The notes below the pieces were generated by a model. It saw nothing but the letters and a program-made list of their open reading frames with translations. It had not been told where the DNA came from and did no database searches. A stretch of DNA of 64,000 nucleotides from Streptomyces fuscichromogenes. Lineage in GTDB: Bacteria > Actinomycetota > Actinomycetes > Streptomycetales > Streptomycetaceae. The DNA lies in the NCBI RefSeq assembly GCF_014645815.1, contig NZ_BMML01000038.1, forward strand, positions 1 through 64,000, written 5' to 3'. The position numbers were made by a program, and so were the translations under genes. Shown piece after piece: positions 8,698 through 16,930 of this stretch; the stretch's first letter is position 1, and the number at the start of each line of letters is the position of its first letter.

Positions 8698-10074
8698 GTG
8701 ACACGACCCAGGATCCTGGTGGTGGGCGCAGGCTTCGCCGGAGTGGGGTGCGTGCGCCGCCTGGAGCGGAAACTCTCGCCCGACGAAGCCGACGTCACCC
8801 TGGTGTCGCCGACCTCCTACCAGCTCTATCTGCCCCTGCTGCCACAGGTCGCCTCGGGTGTGCTGACGCCCCAGTCGATCGCCGTGTCGCTGCGCCGCAG
8901 CAAGAGGTACCGCACCCGGATCCTGCCGGGCGGTGCCATCGGTGTGGACCTGAAGTCCAAGGTGTGCGTCGTCCGGACCATAACCGACAAGCTCGTCAAC
9001 GAGTCGTACGACTACATCGTGCTGGCCCCGGGCAGTGTCACCCGCACCTTCGACATTCCCGGCCTGACCGAGCACGCGTTCGGGATGAAGACCCTCGCCG
9101 AGGCCGCCTACATCCGCGACCACGTCATCGCCCAGCTCGATCTCGCCGACGCCAGCGACGACCCGGCCGAACGCGCCGCACGGCTGCAGTTCGTGGTGGT
9201 CGGCGGCGGCTACGCGGGCACCGAGACCGCGGCCTGTCTGCAGAAGCTCACGCACGCGGCGCTGCACCGCTACCCGAATCTCGATCCGAAGCTGATCAAG
9301 TGGCACCTGATCGACATCGCCCCGAAGCTGATGCCGGAACTCGGTGACAAGCTGGGCCGCAGCGCCCAGGAGGTGCTGCGCCGCCGCGGCATCGACGTCT
9401 CGCTGGGGGTGTCGATCGAGAAGGCGGGCCGCGAGGAGGTCACCTTCACCGACGGCCGGGTGGTGCCCACCCACACGCTGATCTGGACGGCCGGGGTGGT
9501 CGCCAGTCCGCTGATCGCCACCATGGGCGCGGAGACGGTCCGCGGGCGGCTCGCGGTCGACGCCGAGATGACCCTGCCGGGCCATGACGGGGTGTTCGCG
9601 CTCGGCGACGCGGCGGCCGTTCCGGACCGGGCGAAGGACGAGGCGGGTGCGGTCTGCCCGCCGACCGCGCAGCACGCCATGCGGCAGGGCAGGGTGGTCG
9701 CCGACAACGTCATCGCGGCCCTGCGGGGCCAGCCGCTGCGCCCGTACGTGCACAAGGACCTGGGCCTCGTGGTGGACCTCGGCGGCAAGGACGCGGTCTC
9801 CAAGCCGCTGGGCATCGAACTGCGCGGACTGCCCGCCCAGGCGGTGGCCCGCGGCTACCACTGGTCGGCGCTGCGCACCAACGTGGCCAAGACCCGGGTC
9901 GCGACCAACTGGCTGCTCAACGCGCTGGCCGGTGACGACTTCGTGCGGACCGGCTTCCAGTCCCGCAAGCCCGCCCGGCTCAAGGACTTCGAGTACACGA
10001 ACACGTATCTGACGCCGGAGCAGGTCCGGGCGCGTGCCGAAGGCCCCGAGAACCCCGGCGGCTCGCCTGCGTGA
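8698..10074 (+). CDS. Type II NADH dehydrogenase-like FAD oxidoreductase
   Basis: A 458-residue flavoprotein with an N-terminal FAD-binding motif RILVVGAGFAGVG, a central NAD-binding motif VVVGGGYAGTETA and the C-terminal FAD motif GVFALGDAAAVPD, the pattern of Ndh enzymes that pass electrons from NADH to quinone without proton pumping. A conserved PTAQHAMRQG stretch follows, and the tail RTGFQSRKPARLKDFEYTN may help membrane association. The start is GTG at 8698 after GGAAAGGG. The next gene starts before or just after its stop codon, so the two are likely coupled. Confidence 0.88.
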   Translation: MTRPRILVVGAGFAGVGCVRRLERKLSPDEADVTLVSPTSYQLYLPLLPQVASGVLTPQSIAVSLRRSKRYRTRILPGGAIGVDLKSKVCVVRTITDKLVNESYDYIVLAPGSVTRTFDIPGLTEHAFGMKTLAEAAYIRDHVIAQLDLADASDDPAERAARLQFVVVGGGYAGTETAACLQKLTHAALHRYPNLDPKLIKWHLIDIAPKLMPELGDKLGRSAQEVLRRRGIDVSLGVSIEKAGREEVTFTDGRVVPTHTLIWTAGVVASPLIATMGAETVRGRLAVDAEMTLPGHDGVFALGDAAAVPDRAKDEAGAVCPPTAQHAMRQGRVVADNVIAALRGQPLRPYVHKDLGLVVDLGGKDAVSKPLGIELRGLPAQAVARGYHWSALRTNVAKTRVATNWLLNALAGDDFVRTGFQSRKPARLKDFEYTNTYLTPEQVRARAEGPENPGGSPA

Positions 10075-12343
10075 CGCGAAGCGCGGTCGAGTGAGCGCGG
10101 CGGGGCGGTCGGTGCGGGCGGAAGTCAGGGGCCGGTTCGCGGCGGCCGACCCCGGGCTGCTCCGGCTCACCGCGGGTCTGCGCACGGTCGCCTCGATCGC
10201 GCTGACGCTCGCCGTCCTGGCGGCGCTGCGGGTCGACGTGTCCCATCTGGTGGCCGGGGCCATCACGGCGATGGTGGCCACCTTCGCGATCCGGGAGAAG
10301 GGGCGCTCGCAGCAGGCCGTCACGCTCGCCCTCGGTCTGCCGGTGGCGCTGGCCTCGATGTCGCTGGGCGCGCTGCTCAACTCGCGGGTGGTGATCGGCG
10401 ACCTGTTCTTCGTGACGCTCATCTTCTGCGCGGTGTACGGCCGTCGGTTCGGTGACCGGGGCACGGCGCTGGGGCTGATCGGCTTCCAGATCTACTTCGC
10501 CTCGCTGTTCGTGCACGCGACCCTGCCCGCGCTGCCGGGCCTGTACCTCACGATCACGGTGGCGTTCGGCTGTGCGGCCGTGGCGCGTTTCGTACTGGTA
10601 CGGCAGACGGCCACGGGCATCCTGGACCGGCTGCGGCGCTCCTTCCGGGCCCGGTTCGCCCAGCTGGTCGCCGCGCAGGCCGAGTTGCTGGACGCCGGAC
10701 CGGACGAGCTGGACAAGGCGGTGGAGGAGGTCCGGGTCGGGACCGCCCGGCTGCACGAGACGGCGCTGCTGATCCAGGGGCGGCTCGCGGACGGCACCTC
10801 CGACGAGGCGGTGGCCAGGCTGGTGCAGCGCCGGATCGCGGACGCCGAGATCGCCGCCGAGCGGCTCGGCCTGCTGCTGCTCACCGCCCGCAGCGCCGAG
10901 CGGGCGGACACGCTCACCCTGCATCTGCCGGGCGCCCCGCTGCCGTCGGCGGCCGTGGAGCCGGTGCGGGACGAGGCGATGGAGCGGCTGCGGCTCGACC
11001 TGGAGGCGTTGCGGCTGCTGGTGCTGCGGCCGGCCGGGCCGGAGAAGGGGACCGCGCTGGCCCGGCTGCGCAACCGGCTGCTCGGCTACCGCGAGGAGGA
11101 GAACCTGCCGCCGGCCCCGTCCGCCGTCCAGGACGTCTTCCGGGGCATCGGCGAGGCCGCACGGGCGGTGCTGGGGCTGCGGATCGCGCTGGACGGGCCG
11201 CAGGACGAGTCCGACGACACCCCGGCCACGTCCCGGTCCAGGGAGGAACTCGACGCCGAGGACGCGGCCATCGAGGGCGCCGAGGAGGAGGAGCGGGAGG
11301 CCGAGGAGGCGACCGGGCTGCGCCGGCCGACGACGCGGGCGGCGGTGCAGGTGGCGGTCGGCTCGGCGCTGGCCATCGTGGGCGGCGAGTTCCTGTCCGC
11401 GCAGCGCTGGTACTGGGCGGTGCTGACCTGCTGGATCGTGTTCATCAACACCGCGTCCACCGGTGAGATCCTGGTGAAGGGCTACCGGCGGCTGCTCGGC
11501 ACGGTCCTCGGCGTGGTGGCCGGCATCGTGCTGGCGGGGCTGGTCGGGCACCACACGTGGACGGCGTTCGCACTGATGCTGCTGTTCGTCTTCGCGATGT
11601 TCTACTCGGCGCCGATCTCGTACACCCTGATGTCGTTCTTCGTCACGGCGATGCTGGGCCTGCTGTACACGCTCCTGAACACCTACAGTCTGGACGTCCT
11701 GGTGCTGCGGGTTGCGGAGACGGCGCTCGGAGCGGTGTGCGGGGTGATCGCGGCCGCGGTGGTGCTGCCGGTGCACACCGACCGGCGTACCGACGAGCTG
11801 CTGGTCGAGACGCTGGACCGGCTGGCCGACGTCACCCGGGCGGCCGCCGACCAGTTGAGCGGGGCGCCGCCGGTCGACCTGGTGGAGAAGGCCCGAGACC
11901 TGGACCAGGCGCTGGCCGATCTGGCGGCGGCCGTCCAGCCGCTGACGCATCCGATCACCCCGCTGCGCTCCCGCCGGGACACCGCCCGCTACGTGGTAGC
12001 GCTCCTGGAGACGTGCGCCTATCACGCGCGGTCCCTCGCGGCGACGGCGGAGCTGCTGCCCACCCATCCGGCGATCGCGGCGGATCCCCGGCTGCGCGGA
12101 GCGGGGCGGCGGATCGTCCACAACATCGAGGCGATCGCCGCCCAGGTGGCCGGCCGGTCTCCCGTGCCCGGGATCGAGACCGGTCCCAGCATCGCGGCGA
12201 TGCTGGCGCCGGGCACGCTGGGTGCCCCGCGCTACGGCCGGGTGACCGACCGGGTGCTGCGGCATCTGCAACGCCTGGACGAGGCGGTGGTGGGCCTGGC
12301 CCGGCCGCTCGGGGTAGCGGCGCGGCTGCCGGCGGCCGTCTGA
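10034..12343 (+). CDS. FUSC-family membrane protein
   Basis: A 769-residue integral membrane protein with two sets of hydrophobic helices (about residues 45-175 and 440-560) separated by a long charged helical region, and a helical cytoplasmic C-terminus. The second block carries the FUSC-type sequence RAAVQVAVGSALAIVG and QRWYWAVLTCWIVF. FUSC proteins include aromatic acid and fusaric acid exporters. The GTG at 10034 overlaps ndh by 41 nt; a GTG at 10091 would leave a 16-nt gap and give 750 residues. Neither has a strong ribosome site. An acidic stretch (EGAEEEEREAEEA) precedes the second membrane block. Confidence 0.8.
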   Translation: MPKAPRTPAARLRDAKRGRVSAAGRSVRAEVRGRFAAADPGLLRLTAGLRTVASIALTLAVLAALRVDVSHLVAGAITAMVATFAIREKGRSQQAVTLALGLPVALASMSLGALLNSRVVIGDLFFVTLIFCAVYGRRFGDRGTALGLIGFQIYFASLFVHATLPALPGLYLTITVAFGCAAVARFVLVRQTATGILDRLRRSFRARFAQLVAAQAELLDAGPDELDKAVEEVRVGTARLHETALLIQGRLADGTSDEAVARLVQRRIADAEIAAERLGLLLLTARSAERADTLTLHLPGAPLPSAAVEPVRDEAMERLRLDLEALRLLVLRPAGPEKGTALARLRNRLLGYREEENLPPAPSAVQDVFRGIGEAARAVLGLRIALDGPQDESDDTPATSRSREELDAEDAAIEGAEEEEREAEEATGLRRPTTRAAVQVAVGSALAIVGGEFLSAQRWYWAVLTCWIVFINTASTGEILVKGYRRLLGTVLGVVAGIVLAGLVGHHTWTAFALMLLFVFAMFYSAPISYTLMSFFVTAMLGLLYTLLNTYSLDVLVLRVAETALGAVCGVIAAAVVLPVHTDRRTDELLVETLDRLADVTRAAADQLSGAPPVDLVEKARDLDQALADLAAAVQPLTHPITPLRSRRDTARYVVALLETCAYHARSLAATAELLPTHPAIAADPRLRGAGRRIVHNIEAIAAQVAGRSPVPGIETGPSIAAMLAPGTLGAPRYGRVTDRVLRHLQRLDEAVVGLARPLGVAARLPAAV

Positions 12344-12360
12344 CGCGATGTCATGGTGCC

Positions 12361-12406
12361 GTCCCCGGCGGCGGGCGGCGGATCCGGCCGCCGGGTCCGC
12401 GGGGAC
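12361..12406. terminator. GC-rich dyad between convergent genes
   Basis: GTCCCC (12361-12366) pairs with GGGGAC (12401-12406), enclosing a second set of pairing arms rich in CCGGCGGC/GCCGCCGG. It lies between the convergent FUSC and sigma genes, so it could stop transcription from both sides. There is no T-run. Confidence 0.4.
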
Positions 12407-12414
12407 CGGCGGCA

Positions 12415-13254
12415 TCAGGCGGACCGTCCCAGGGCCTCGGCCCTCACCTGGGCGCAGCTGCGGCTGATGAGCCGGGAGACGTGCATCTGGGAGATGCCCA
12501 GGCTCTCGGCGATCCGGCTCTGCGTCATGTCCTCGAAGAACCGCATGTAGAGGATGGCCCGTTCCCGCTCGGGCAGCCGCCGCAGCCCCGCCCTGGCCGC
12601 CTCCCGGTCGACGACGACGTCGTAGCAGGCGTCGGTCTCCCCGAGGGTGTCGGCGAGGCTGTGGCCCTCCTCGCCCGCGGAGAGCTCGGCGTCCAGCGAC
12701 AGCGTGCTGAAGCTCTCCAGTGCCTCCAGGCCGGCGTTGACCTCGTCCTCGGTCAGCCCGGTGTGGGCGGCCAGGTCGGCGGGGGTGGGTTCGGAGGCTC
12801 CGGGGAGCTGGCTGAGGTCACGGCGGGCCAACCGGACCCGGTTGCGCAGTTCCTGCACCCGGCGCGGGACGCGCAGCGCCCACATCCGGTCCCGGAAGTG
12901 CCGTTTGACCTCACCGGTGACGGTGGGCACCGCGTAGCTCTCGAAGGCGCCGCGCACCGGGTCGTAGCGGTCGACGGCCTTGACCAGGCCGAGCGCGGCG
13001 ACCTGGCGCAGGTCCTCGACGGACTCGCCGCGGTCGCGGAAGCGGCCGGCGATGCGATGGGCCATGGGCAGCCAGGCCGCGACCAGTTCGGCGCGCAGGG
13101 CGTCCCGCTCGGGGCCCTCGCCGAGCGCGGCGAGGCGGGTGAAGAGGGCCGCCGTGTCGGGGGCGTCGTCGTGGGCGCGGCGGGGCGTCGCGCGGGTGGC
13201 GCGCGTGGTGCGGTCGGGCGTGCGGGAACGGCTGGTCGACAAGTCGGTGGGCAT
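12415..13254 (-). CDS. RNA polymerase sigma factor, SigB/SigF family
   Basis: A 279-residue group 3 sigma factor. Region 2 contains RGESVEDLRQVAALGLVKAVDRYDP and FESYAVPTVTGEVKRHFRD; region 3 is the DEVNAGLEALESFSTLSLD area; region 4 has LPERERAILYMRFFEDMTQSRIAESLGISQMHVSRL. About 30 basic and unstructured residues precede region 2. This family controls stress and sporulation genes and is usually held by RsbW-type anti-sigma factors. An RsbW-like gene lies just upstream in the same direction, 233 nt away. Streptomyces carries many paralogues, so no specific symbol is given. Confidence 0.92.
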   Translation of the reverse strand: MPTDLSTSRSRTPDRTTRATRATPRRAHDDAPDTAALFTRLAALGEGPERDALRAELVAAWLPMAHRIAGRFRDRGESVEDLRQVAALGLVKAVDRYDPVRGAFESYAVPTVTGEVKRHFRDRMWALRVPRRVQELRNRVRLARRDLSQLPGASEPTPADLAAHTGLTEDEVNAGLEALESFSTLSLDAELSAGEEGHSLADTLGETDACYDVVVDREAARAGLRRLPERERAILYMRFFEDMTQSRIAESLGISQMHVSRLISRSCAQVRAEALGRSA

Positions 13255-13487
13255 GCGGAATCGCTCCTGAACTGTGGATTTCAGGGCGTCACCGGAACGT
13301 GGTTCCGGGACTCGGCCCGGACTGCGGTGTCAGGGCCGCCGCGGAAGCACCACCCGGACCGCTTCTGTGGCCCGGGGGCTGTCGTACGACTGCTCCCACT
13401 GGCGCGCCTCCGGTCCGAAGCGCATGACTGCGACTGCCCCTTCGGTCCGGGCGCAAACAGCGTCCCGCGGGAAGGCTGTTCACCGGA

Positions 13488-13922
13488 TCAGGCGAGGGAC
13501 ACGACCGCGGTGATCCGCTTGCCGCCGCAGGGCAGTCCGGCGACCTCCACGTCACGGGCCAGCCGGCAGACGATGGGCCAGCCCCGGCCGCCGGTCCGCC
13601 AGCGCTCGCGTTCGTCCGCGGCCCGTTCGTCCAGGGCCCGTTCGGCGACCGGAGTCTCGTCGCTGCGGTCGCAGACCGACACCCGCACCGCGCATCCGTC
13701 GACGTGGACGTCGAAGCCGGTGATCCCGCCGCCGTGCAGTATCGCGTTGGTGGCCAGTTCGGAGGTGACGAGCAGGATGTCGTCGAGGGCCCGGGCGGCG
13801 CACGGTTCGGCCTGTCGGGCGACCGCGCCGCGTACCGCTCTGCGGGCGTCGGCCGGCCGCAGCGGCGACCGGCGGAACTCGATCGGTGCGATGGGTGTGA
13901 CCGGTGACTCGGTCCGGTGCAT
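13488..13922 (-). CDS. RsbW-like anti-sigma factor kinase (HATPase_c_2)
   Basis: A GHKL ATPase of 144 residues. The N box is DILLVTSELATNAILHGGG; the following loop has VSVCDRS, and the G box is GGRGWPIVCRLA. The ATG at 13922 is chosen because GGAAGG (13932-13937) is 9 nt upstream of it but directly touches the alternative ATG at 13931. It is transcribed toward the SigB/F-type sigma gene, so control of that sigma factor is a fair inference. No anti-anti-sigma (STAS) gene is next to it. Confidence 0.8.
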   Translation of the reverse strand: MHRTESPVTPIAPIEFRRSPLRPADARRAVRGAVARQAEPCAARALDDILLVTSELATNAILHGGGITGFDVHVDGCAVRVSVCDRSDETPVAERALDERAADERERWRTGGRGWPIVCRLARDVEVAGLPCGGKRITAVVSLA

Positions 13923-14057
13923 CTCCTGCATCCTTCCGCTCCCTGAGTGGTGGACCGGCTGATCGGCTGTGTTCCGTCGTACGGGTCTCTTCTCTTCGGC
14001 TCACCGGTCGGGGCGCGGCCAAACACGTTCGTGGGCCGCGAGGGGTTCCCGAAGTGA

Positions 14058-14206
14058 AACAGGTCACGTAGCCTGTTCCCAGTTGCACAAAACCGCTCTG
14101 GATGGTTTACCGTTCATCCATAAGTGGTCGGGGAGTTGACATCAGGTCCTCCCCGCGCCACCTCTGACGGCCCTGGCTGGCCTCCCCCGTCCAGCCAGGG
14201 CTTTTT
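14058..14206 (+). ncRNA. Candidate small RNA or terminated leader
   Basis: The gap between the RsbW-like gene and the cNMP gene has no convincing ORF but has ordered signals on the plus strand: a dyad AACAGG-N8-CCTGTT (14058-14077), a -35-like TTGCAC (14083-14088), a -10-like TACCGT (14108-14113), a dyad TGGATG-N10-CATCCA (14099-14120), then a textbook terminator ending at 14206. This predicts a transcript of about 85-90 nt. The promoter match is only fair. Confidence 0.4.
14171..14206 (+). terminator. Intrinsic terminator with perfect 10-bp stem and T-run
   Basis: CCCTGGCTGG (14171-14180) pairs perfectly with CCAGCCAGGG (14191-14200), loop of 10 nt, followed by CTTTTT. This classical form with a T-tract is uncommon in Streptomyces. 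It points right and lies 123 nt before the cNMP gene with no plus-strand gene just behind it. Confidence 0.85.
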
Positions 14207-14328
14207 CATGCCCGGACGGTTTCCCGACGGCGATTCTCACCTTCTTCGAGGTGCCCGGCGCGGCGGCAGCGGCTGAAATGGGCGTAGGGAAAGCACCCCA
14301 GACCCTCGCCGGCGAGGAGCCCCGCGCC

Positions 14329-14778
14329 ATGACCAAAGCCATCAAGCTGCTGACCGCCCTGCCCCAGGCCCAGCGCGAGCGCCTCATGGACCTGGCCCAC
14401 GAGGTGTCCTTCCCGGAGGACACCAGGATCTTCGAGGCCGGCGGCACCGCGGACCGCTTCTGGGTGATCCGCTCGGGCGCGGTCAACCTGGACCAGGAGG
14501 TGACGTCCCGCAAAAGGGTCACCGTCGCCAGTCTGGGCGCCGGCGACCTGCTCGGCTGGTCCTGGCTGTTCCCGCCGTACACCTGGGACTTCGGGGCGGT
14601 GGCCTTCAGCCAGGTGCGGGCCTACGAGTACGACGCCGCGGCCGTGCTCGCGCTGTCCGTGGAGGATCCGCTGCTCGGTCTCTCACTGGTACGCACCGTC
14701 GCCGAGATCCTCGCCAGCCGGCTGGAGGTCACCCGCGGCAAGCTCCTGGACGCGTACGTCGGGCGACGGCCCGCGTAG
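14329..14778 (+). CDS. Stand-alone cyclic nucleotide-binding domain protein
   Basis: A 149-residue protein that is essentially one Crp/Fnr-type cNMP-binding beta roll (ARIFEAGG-like entry TRIFEAGGTADRFWVIRSGAVNL, then LGAGDLLGWSWLF), ending in helices without a DNA-binding HTH. The canonical phosphate-binding RxS arginine pattern is not evident, so ligand binding is uncertain. The ATG at 14329 follows GAGGAG by 10 nt; upstream in-frame starts at 14251 and 14278 lack a site. It is the only gene downstream of the terminated leader. A cNMP domain also occurs in the histidine kinase at 33.7 kb. Confidence 0.75.
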   Translation: MTKAIKLLTALPQAQRERLMDLAHEVSFPEDTRIFEAGGTADRFWVIRSGAVNLDQEVTSRKRVTVASLGAGDLLGWSWLFPPYTWDFGAVAFSQVRAYEYDAAAVLALSVEDPLLGLSLVRTVAEILASRLEVTRGKLLDAYVGRRPA

Positions 14779-14782
14779 CCGG

Positions 14783-16087
14783 TCAGACGCGATAGCGGCG
14801 CAGGGCCGGGACGGCGGCGGCGAGGGCCACCATCACCGCCACCACCAGAAGCCCGCCGCCCGCGACCGCCGCCCGCGGCCCGAAGACCGAGCCGGCGGTG
14901 CCGTGCAGCACGTCGGCCAGTCGCGGGCCGCCCGCGACCACCACGGTGAACACGCCCTGCATCCGGCCGCGCATCTCGTCGGTCGCGGCGGAGAGCAGGA
15001 TCGCGCCACGGAAGACCATCGAGACCATGTCGGCGACCCCGGCGGCGGCCAGGAAGGCCACGGCGACCCAGAGGTTGCGGCTCAGCCCGAACCCGGCGAT
15101 GGCCGCGCCCCAGCCGACGACCGCGCCGATCACCATCCAGCCGTGCCGACGGGCCCGCGAGAAGGTGCCGGAGAAGAGCCCGCCGAGGACCGCGCCGACG
15201 GGGATCGCCGCGAACAGCGTGCCGAGCGCGAGCCCTTCGCCGTAGGAGCCGTAGGTCTGGGCGGCGAGCTGCGGGAAGAGCGCGCGCGGCATGCCGAAGA
15301 CCATCGCGATGATGTCCGCGAGGAACGACAGCAGCAGCACCTTGTGCATGGAGATGTACCGGAAGCCCTCCGCGATCTCGCGCACCCCGGCGCGCCGCGC
15401 CGCCGCGCCGCCGAGCGGGGGCAGCGCGGGCAGCCGGTAGACCGCCCACACCGTCACGCACAGCGCCAGCGCGTCGATCAGGTAGAGCTCGGGCAGCCCG
15501 ATGACGGGGATCAGGGCACCGGCGAGCAGCGGACCGACCACCTGCCCGGTCTGCATGACCGTCGAGCCGAGCGCGTTGGCGGCGGGCAGCTGCGCCTCGG
15601 GGACCAGCCGGGCTATGGAGGCGGTACGGGCGGGCGCGTTCAGCCCCCAGAACGCCTGTTGCATCGCGAGCAGCACCATCAGCGCGGCCACCGACTTCAT
15701 CCCGGTGGCCGCCTGGACCCAGAACAGCAGCGAGGTCACGCCGATACCGGTGTTGGTGATCAGCAGCAGCCTGCGCCGGTCCATGCTGTCGGCCACCGCA
15801 CCGCCCCACAGCGCGAACACGATCAGCGGCAGCAGCCCGGCGAGGCTCGCGGCGCCGACCCAGGCGGACGACCCGGTGATGTCGAAGATCTGCTTGGGCA
15901 CGGCGACCGCGGTCAGCTGGCTGCCGACCGAGGTGACGATGGTCGACGTCCACAGCCGGCGGTAGGCCGGAATGCGCAGCGGGCGGGTGTCCATCGCCCA
16001 GCGCCGCCCGCCGCTCCGGGGCGGAGCGGCCGTGGTGTCGTCGGAGGTCAGGGGGTCGGACTGGGTGCCGCTCTCGCTGGTGTCCAC
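14783..16087 (-). CDS. MFS transporter (MFS_3/EntS-like)
   Basis: A 434-residue membrane protein with 12 predicted helices. An N-terminal tail of about 30 polar residues precedes LRIPAYRRLWTSTIVTSVGSQLT, typical of the EntS/Bcr-like group. The loop 2-3 motif reads GGAVADSMDRRRLLL. Such proteins export siderophores, drugs or macrolides; the substrate here is unknown. It ends 4 nt from the end of the convergent cNMP gene. Confidence 0.85.
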   Translation of the reverse strand: MDTSESGTQSDPLTSDDTTAAPPRSGGRRWAMDTRPLRIPAYRRLWTSTIVTSVGSQLTAVAVPKQIFDITGSSAWVGAASLAGLLPLIVFALWGGAVADSMDRRRLLLITNTGIGVTSLLFWVQAATGMKSVAALMVLLAMQQAFWGLNAPARTASIARLVPEAQLPAANALGSTVMQTGQVVGPLLAGALIPVIGLPELYLIDALALCVTVWAVYRLPALPPLGGAAARRAGVREIAEGFRYISMHKVLLLSFLADIIAMVFGMPRALFPQLAAQTYGSYGEGLALGTLFAAIPVGAVLGGLFSGTFSRARRHGWMVIGAVVGWGAAIAGFGLSRNLWVAVAFLAAAGVADMVSMVFRGAILLSAATDEMRGRMQGVFTVVVAGGPRLADVLHGTAGSVFGPRAAVAGGGLLVVAVMVALAAAVPALRRYRV

Positions 16088-16215
16088 GGAGTTCCTGGTG
16101 TCCTGGTCTTCTCGGTGCCCGCTACATCTTTCGATTCCGGGTTCACTATCCCAGCACCTGCCGTCGCTGCCGAACCGGTTGTCTCAGGATGCGGCCGCAG
16201 CGCGTTCCGGGCGCC

Positions 16216-16833
16216 TCAGGATCCCGCCACCAGCATCACGCCCAGCACCGTCATGGTCAGCGCCACCAGCCCGTCCAGCACCCGCCAGGCGGCCGGTCCG
16301 GCGAGGTACCGGCCGAGCAGCCGGGCGCCGAAGCCGAGGGTGGTGAACCAGCAGAGGCTGGCCAGCACGGCGCCGAGGCCGAAGGTCCAGCGCAGGTCGC
16401 CCCGGTCGGCGGCGAGGGTGCCGAGCAGGAACACGGTGTCCAGGTAGACGTGCGGGTTCAGCCAGGTCATGGCCAGGCAGGTGAGCACCGCCCGGCGCCG
16501 GGACCCCGCCGCCTCGCCCTCGGTGCGCAGGCCGCCGGCACCGGGCCGCAGCACCCGGCGGGCGGCCAGGACGCCGTAGCAGAGCAGGAAGGCGCCGCCG
16601 ATCAGCCCGACCGCCCGGACCGCCCCCGGCCAGGCCACGACGATCGCGCCCACGCCGCCGACGCCGAGCGAGATGAGGGCGGCGTCGGAGAGCGCGCAGA
16701 TGCCGACGACCACGAGGACGGCGTCACGGCGGATGCCCTGGCGCAGCACGAAGGCGTTCTGGGCGCCGATGGCGACGATGAGCGAGAGGCCGCTGCCGAA
16801 GCCCGCGGCAGCGGCGGCGAGAGAACTGGACAT
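16216..16833 (-). CDS. LysE/ArgO-family amino acid exporter
   Basis: A 205-residue membrane protein with about six helices. The family signature GFGSGLSLIVAIGAQNAFVLRQG is near the N-terminus and TWLNPHVYLDTVFLLG follows in the middle. LysE-type proteins export lysine or arginine. It is divergent from an ArgP/LysG-type LysR regulator 97 nt away, the standard pairing for basic amino acid overflow control. Confidence 0.9.
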   Translation of the reverse strand: MSSSLAAAAAGFGSGLSLIVAIGAQNAFVLRQGIRRDAVLVVVGICALSDAALISLGVGGVGAIVVAWPGAVRAVGLIGGAFLLCYGVLAARRVLRPGAGGLRTEGEAAGSRRRAVLTCLAMTWLNPHVYLDTVFLLGTLAADRGDLRWTFGLGAVLASLCWFTTLGFGARLLGRYLAGPAAWRVLDGLVALTMTVLGVMLVAGS

Positions 16834-16869
16834 GCCCTCGACGCTACGGAAGCGATCACTGTCGGTACA

Positions 16870-16895
16870 GCTAAAGATTTTTACGTACCCTTAGC
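16870..16895. promoter_or_regulatory. Possible ArgP operator between lysE-like and argP-like genes
   Basis: GCTAA (16870-16874) and TTAGC (16891-16895) form an inverted repeat in an AT-rich island (AAAGATTTTTACG) inside the 97-nt divergent gap. LysR-type regulators usually bind such interrupted dyads near their own promoter. Short arms make this tentative. Confidence 0.4.
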
Positions 16896-16930
16896 AGGGC
16901 TGAAGGTAAGGGCTGGGAAGGAGTCCGGCG

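Noticed and set aside
14131..14160. TTGACA at 14136-14141 as a promoter for the cNMP gene
   Set aside because: The -35 box is perfect but no -10 box occurs at 16-19 nt, and transcription would meet the terminator at 14171.
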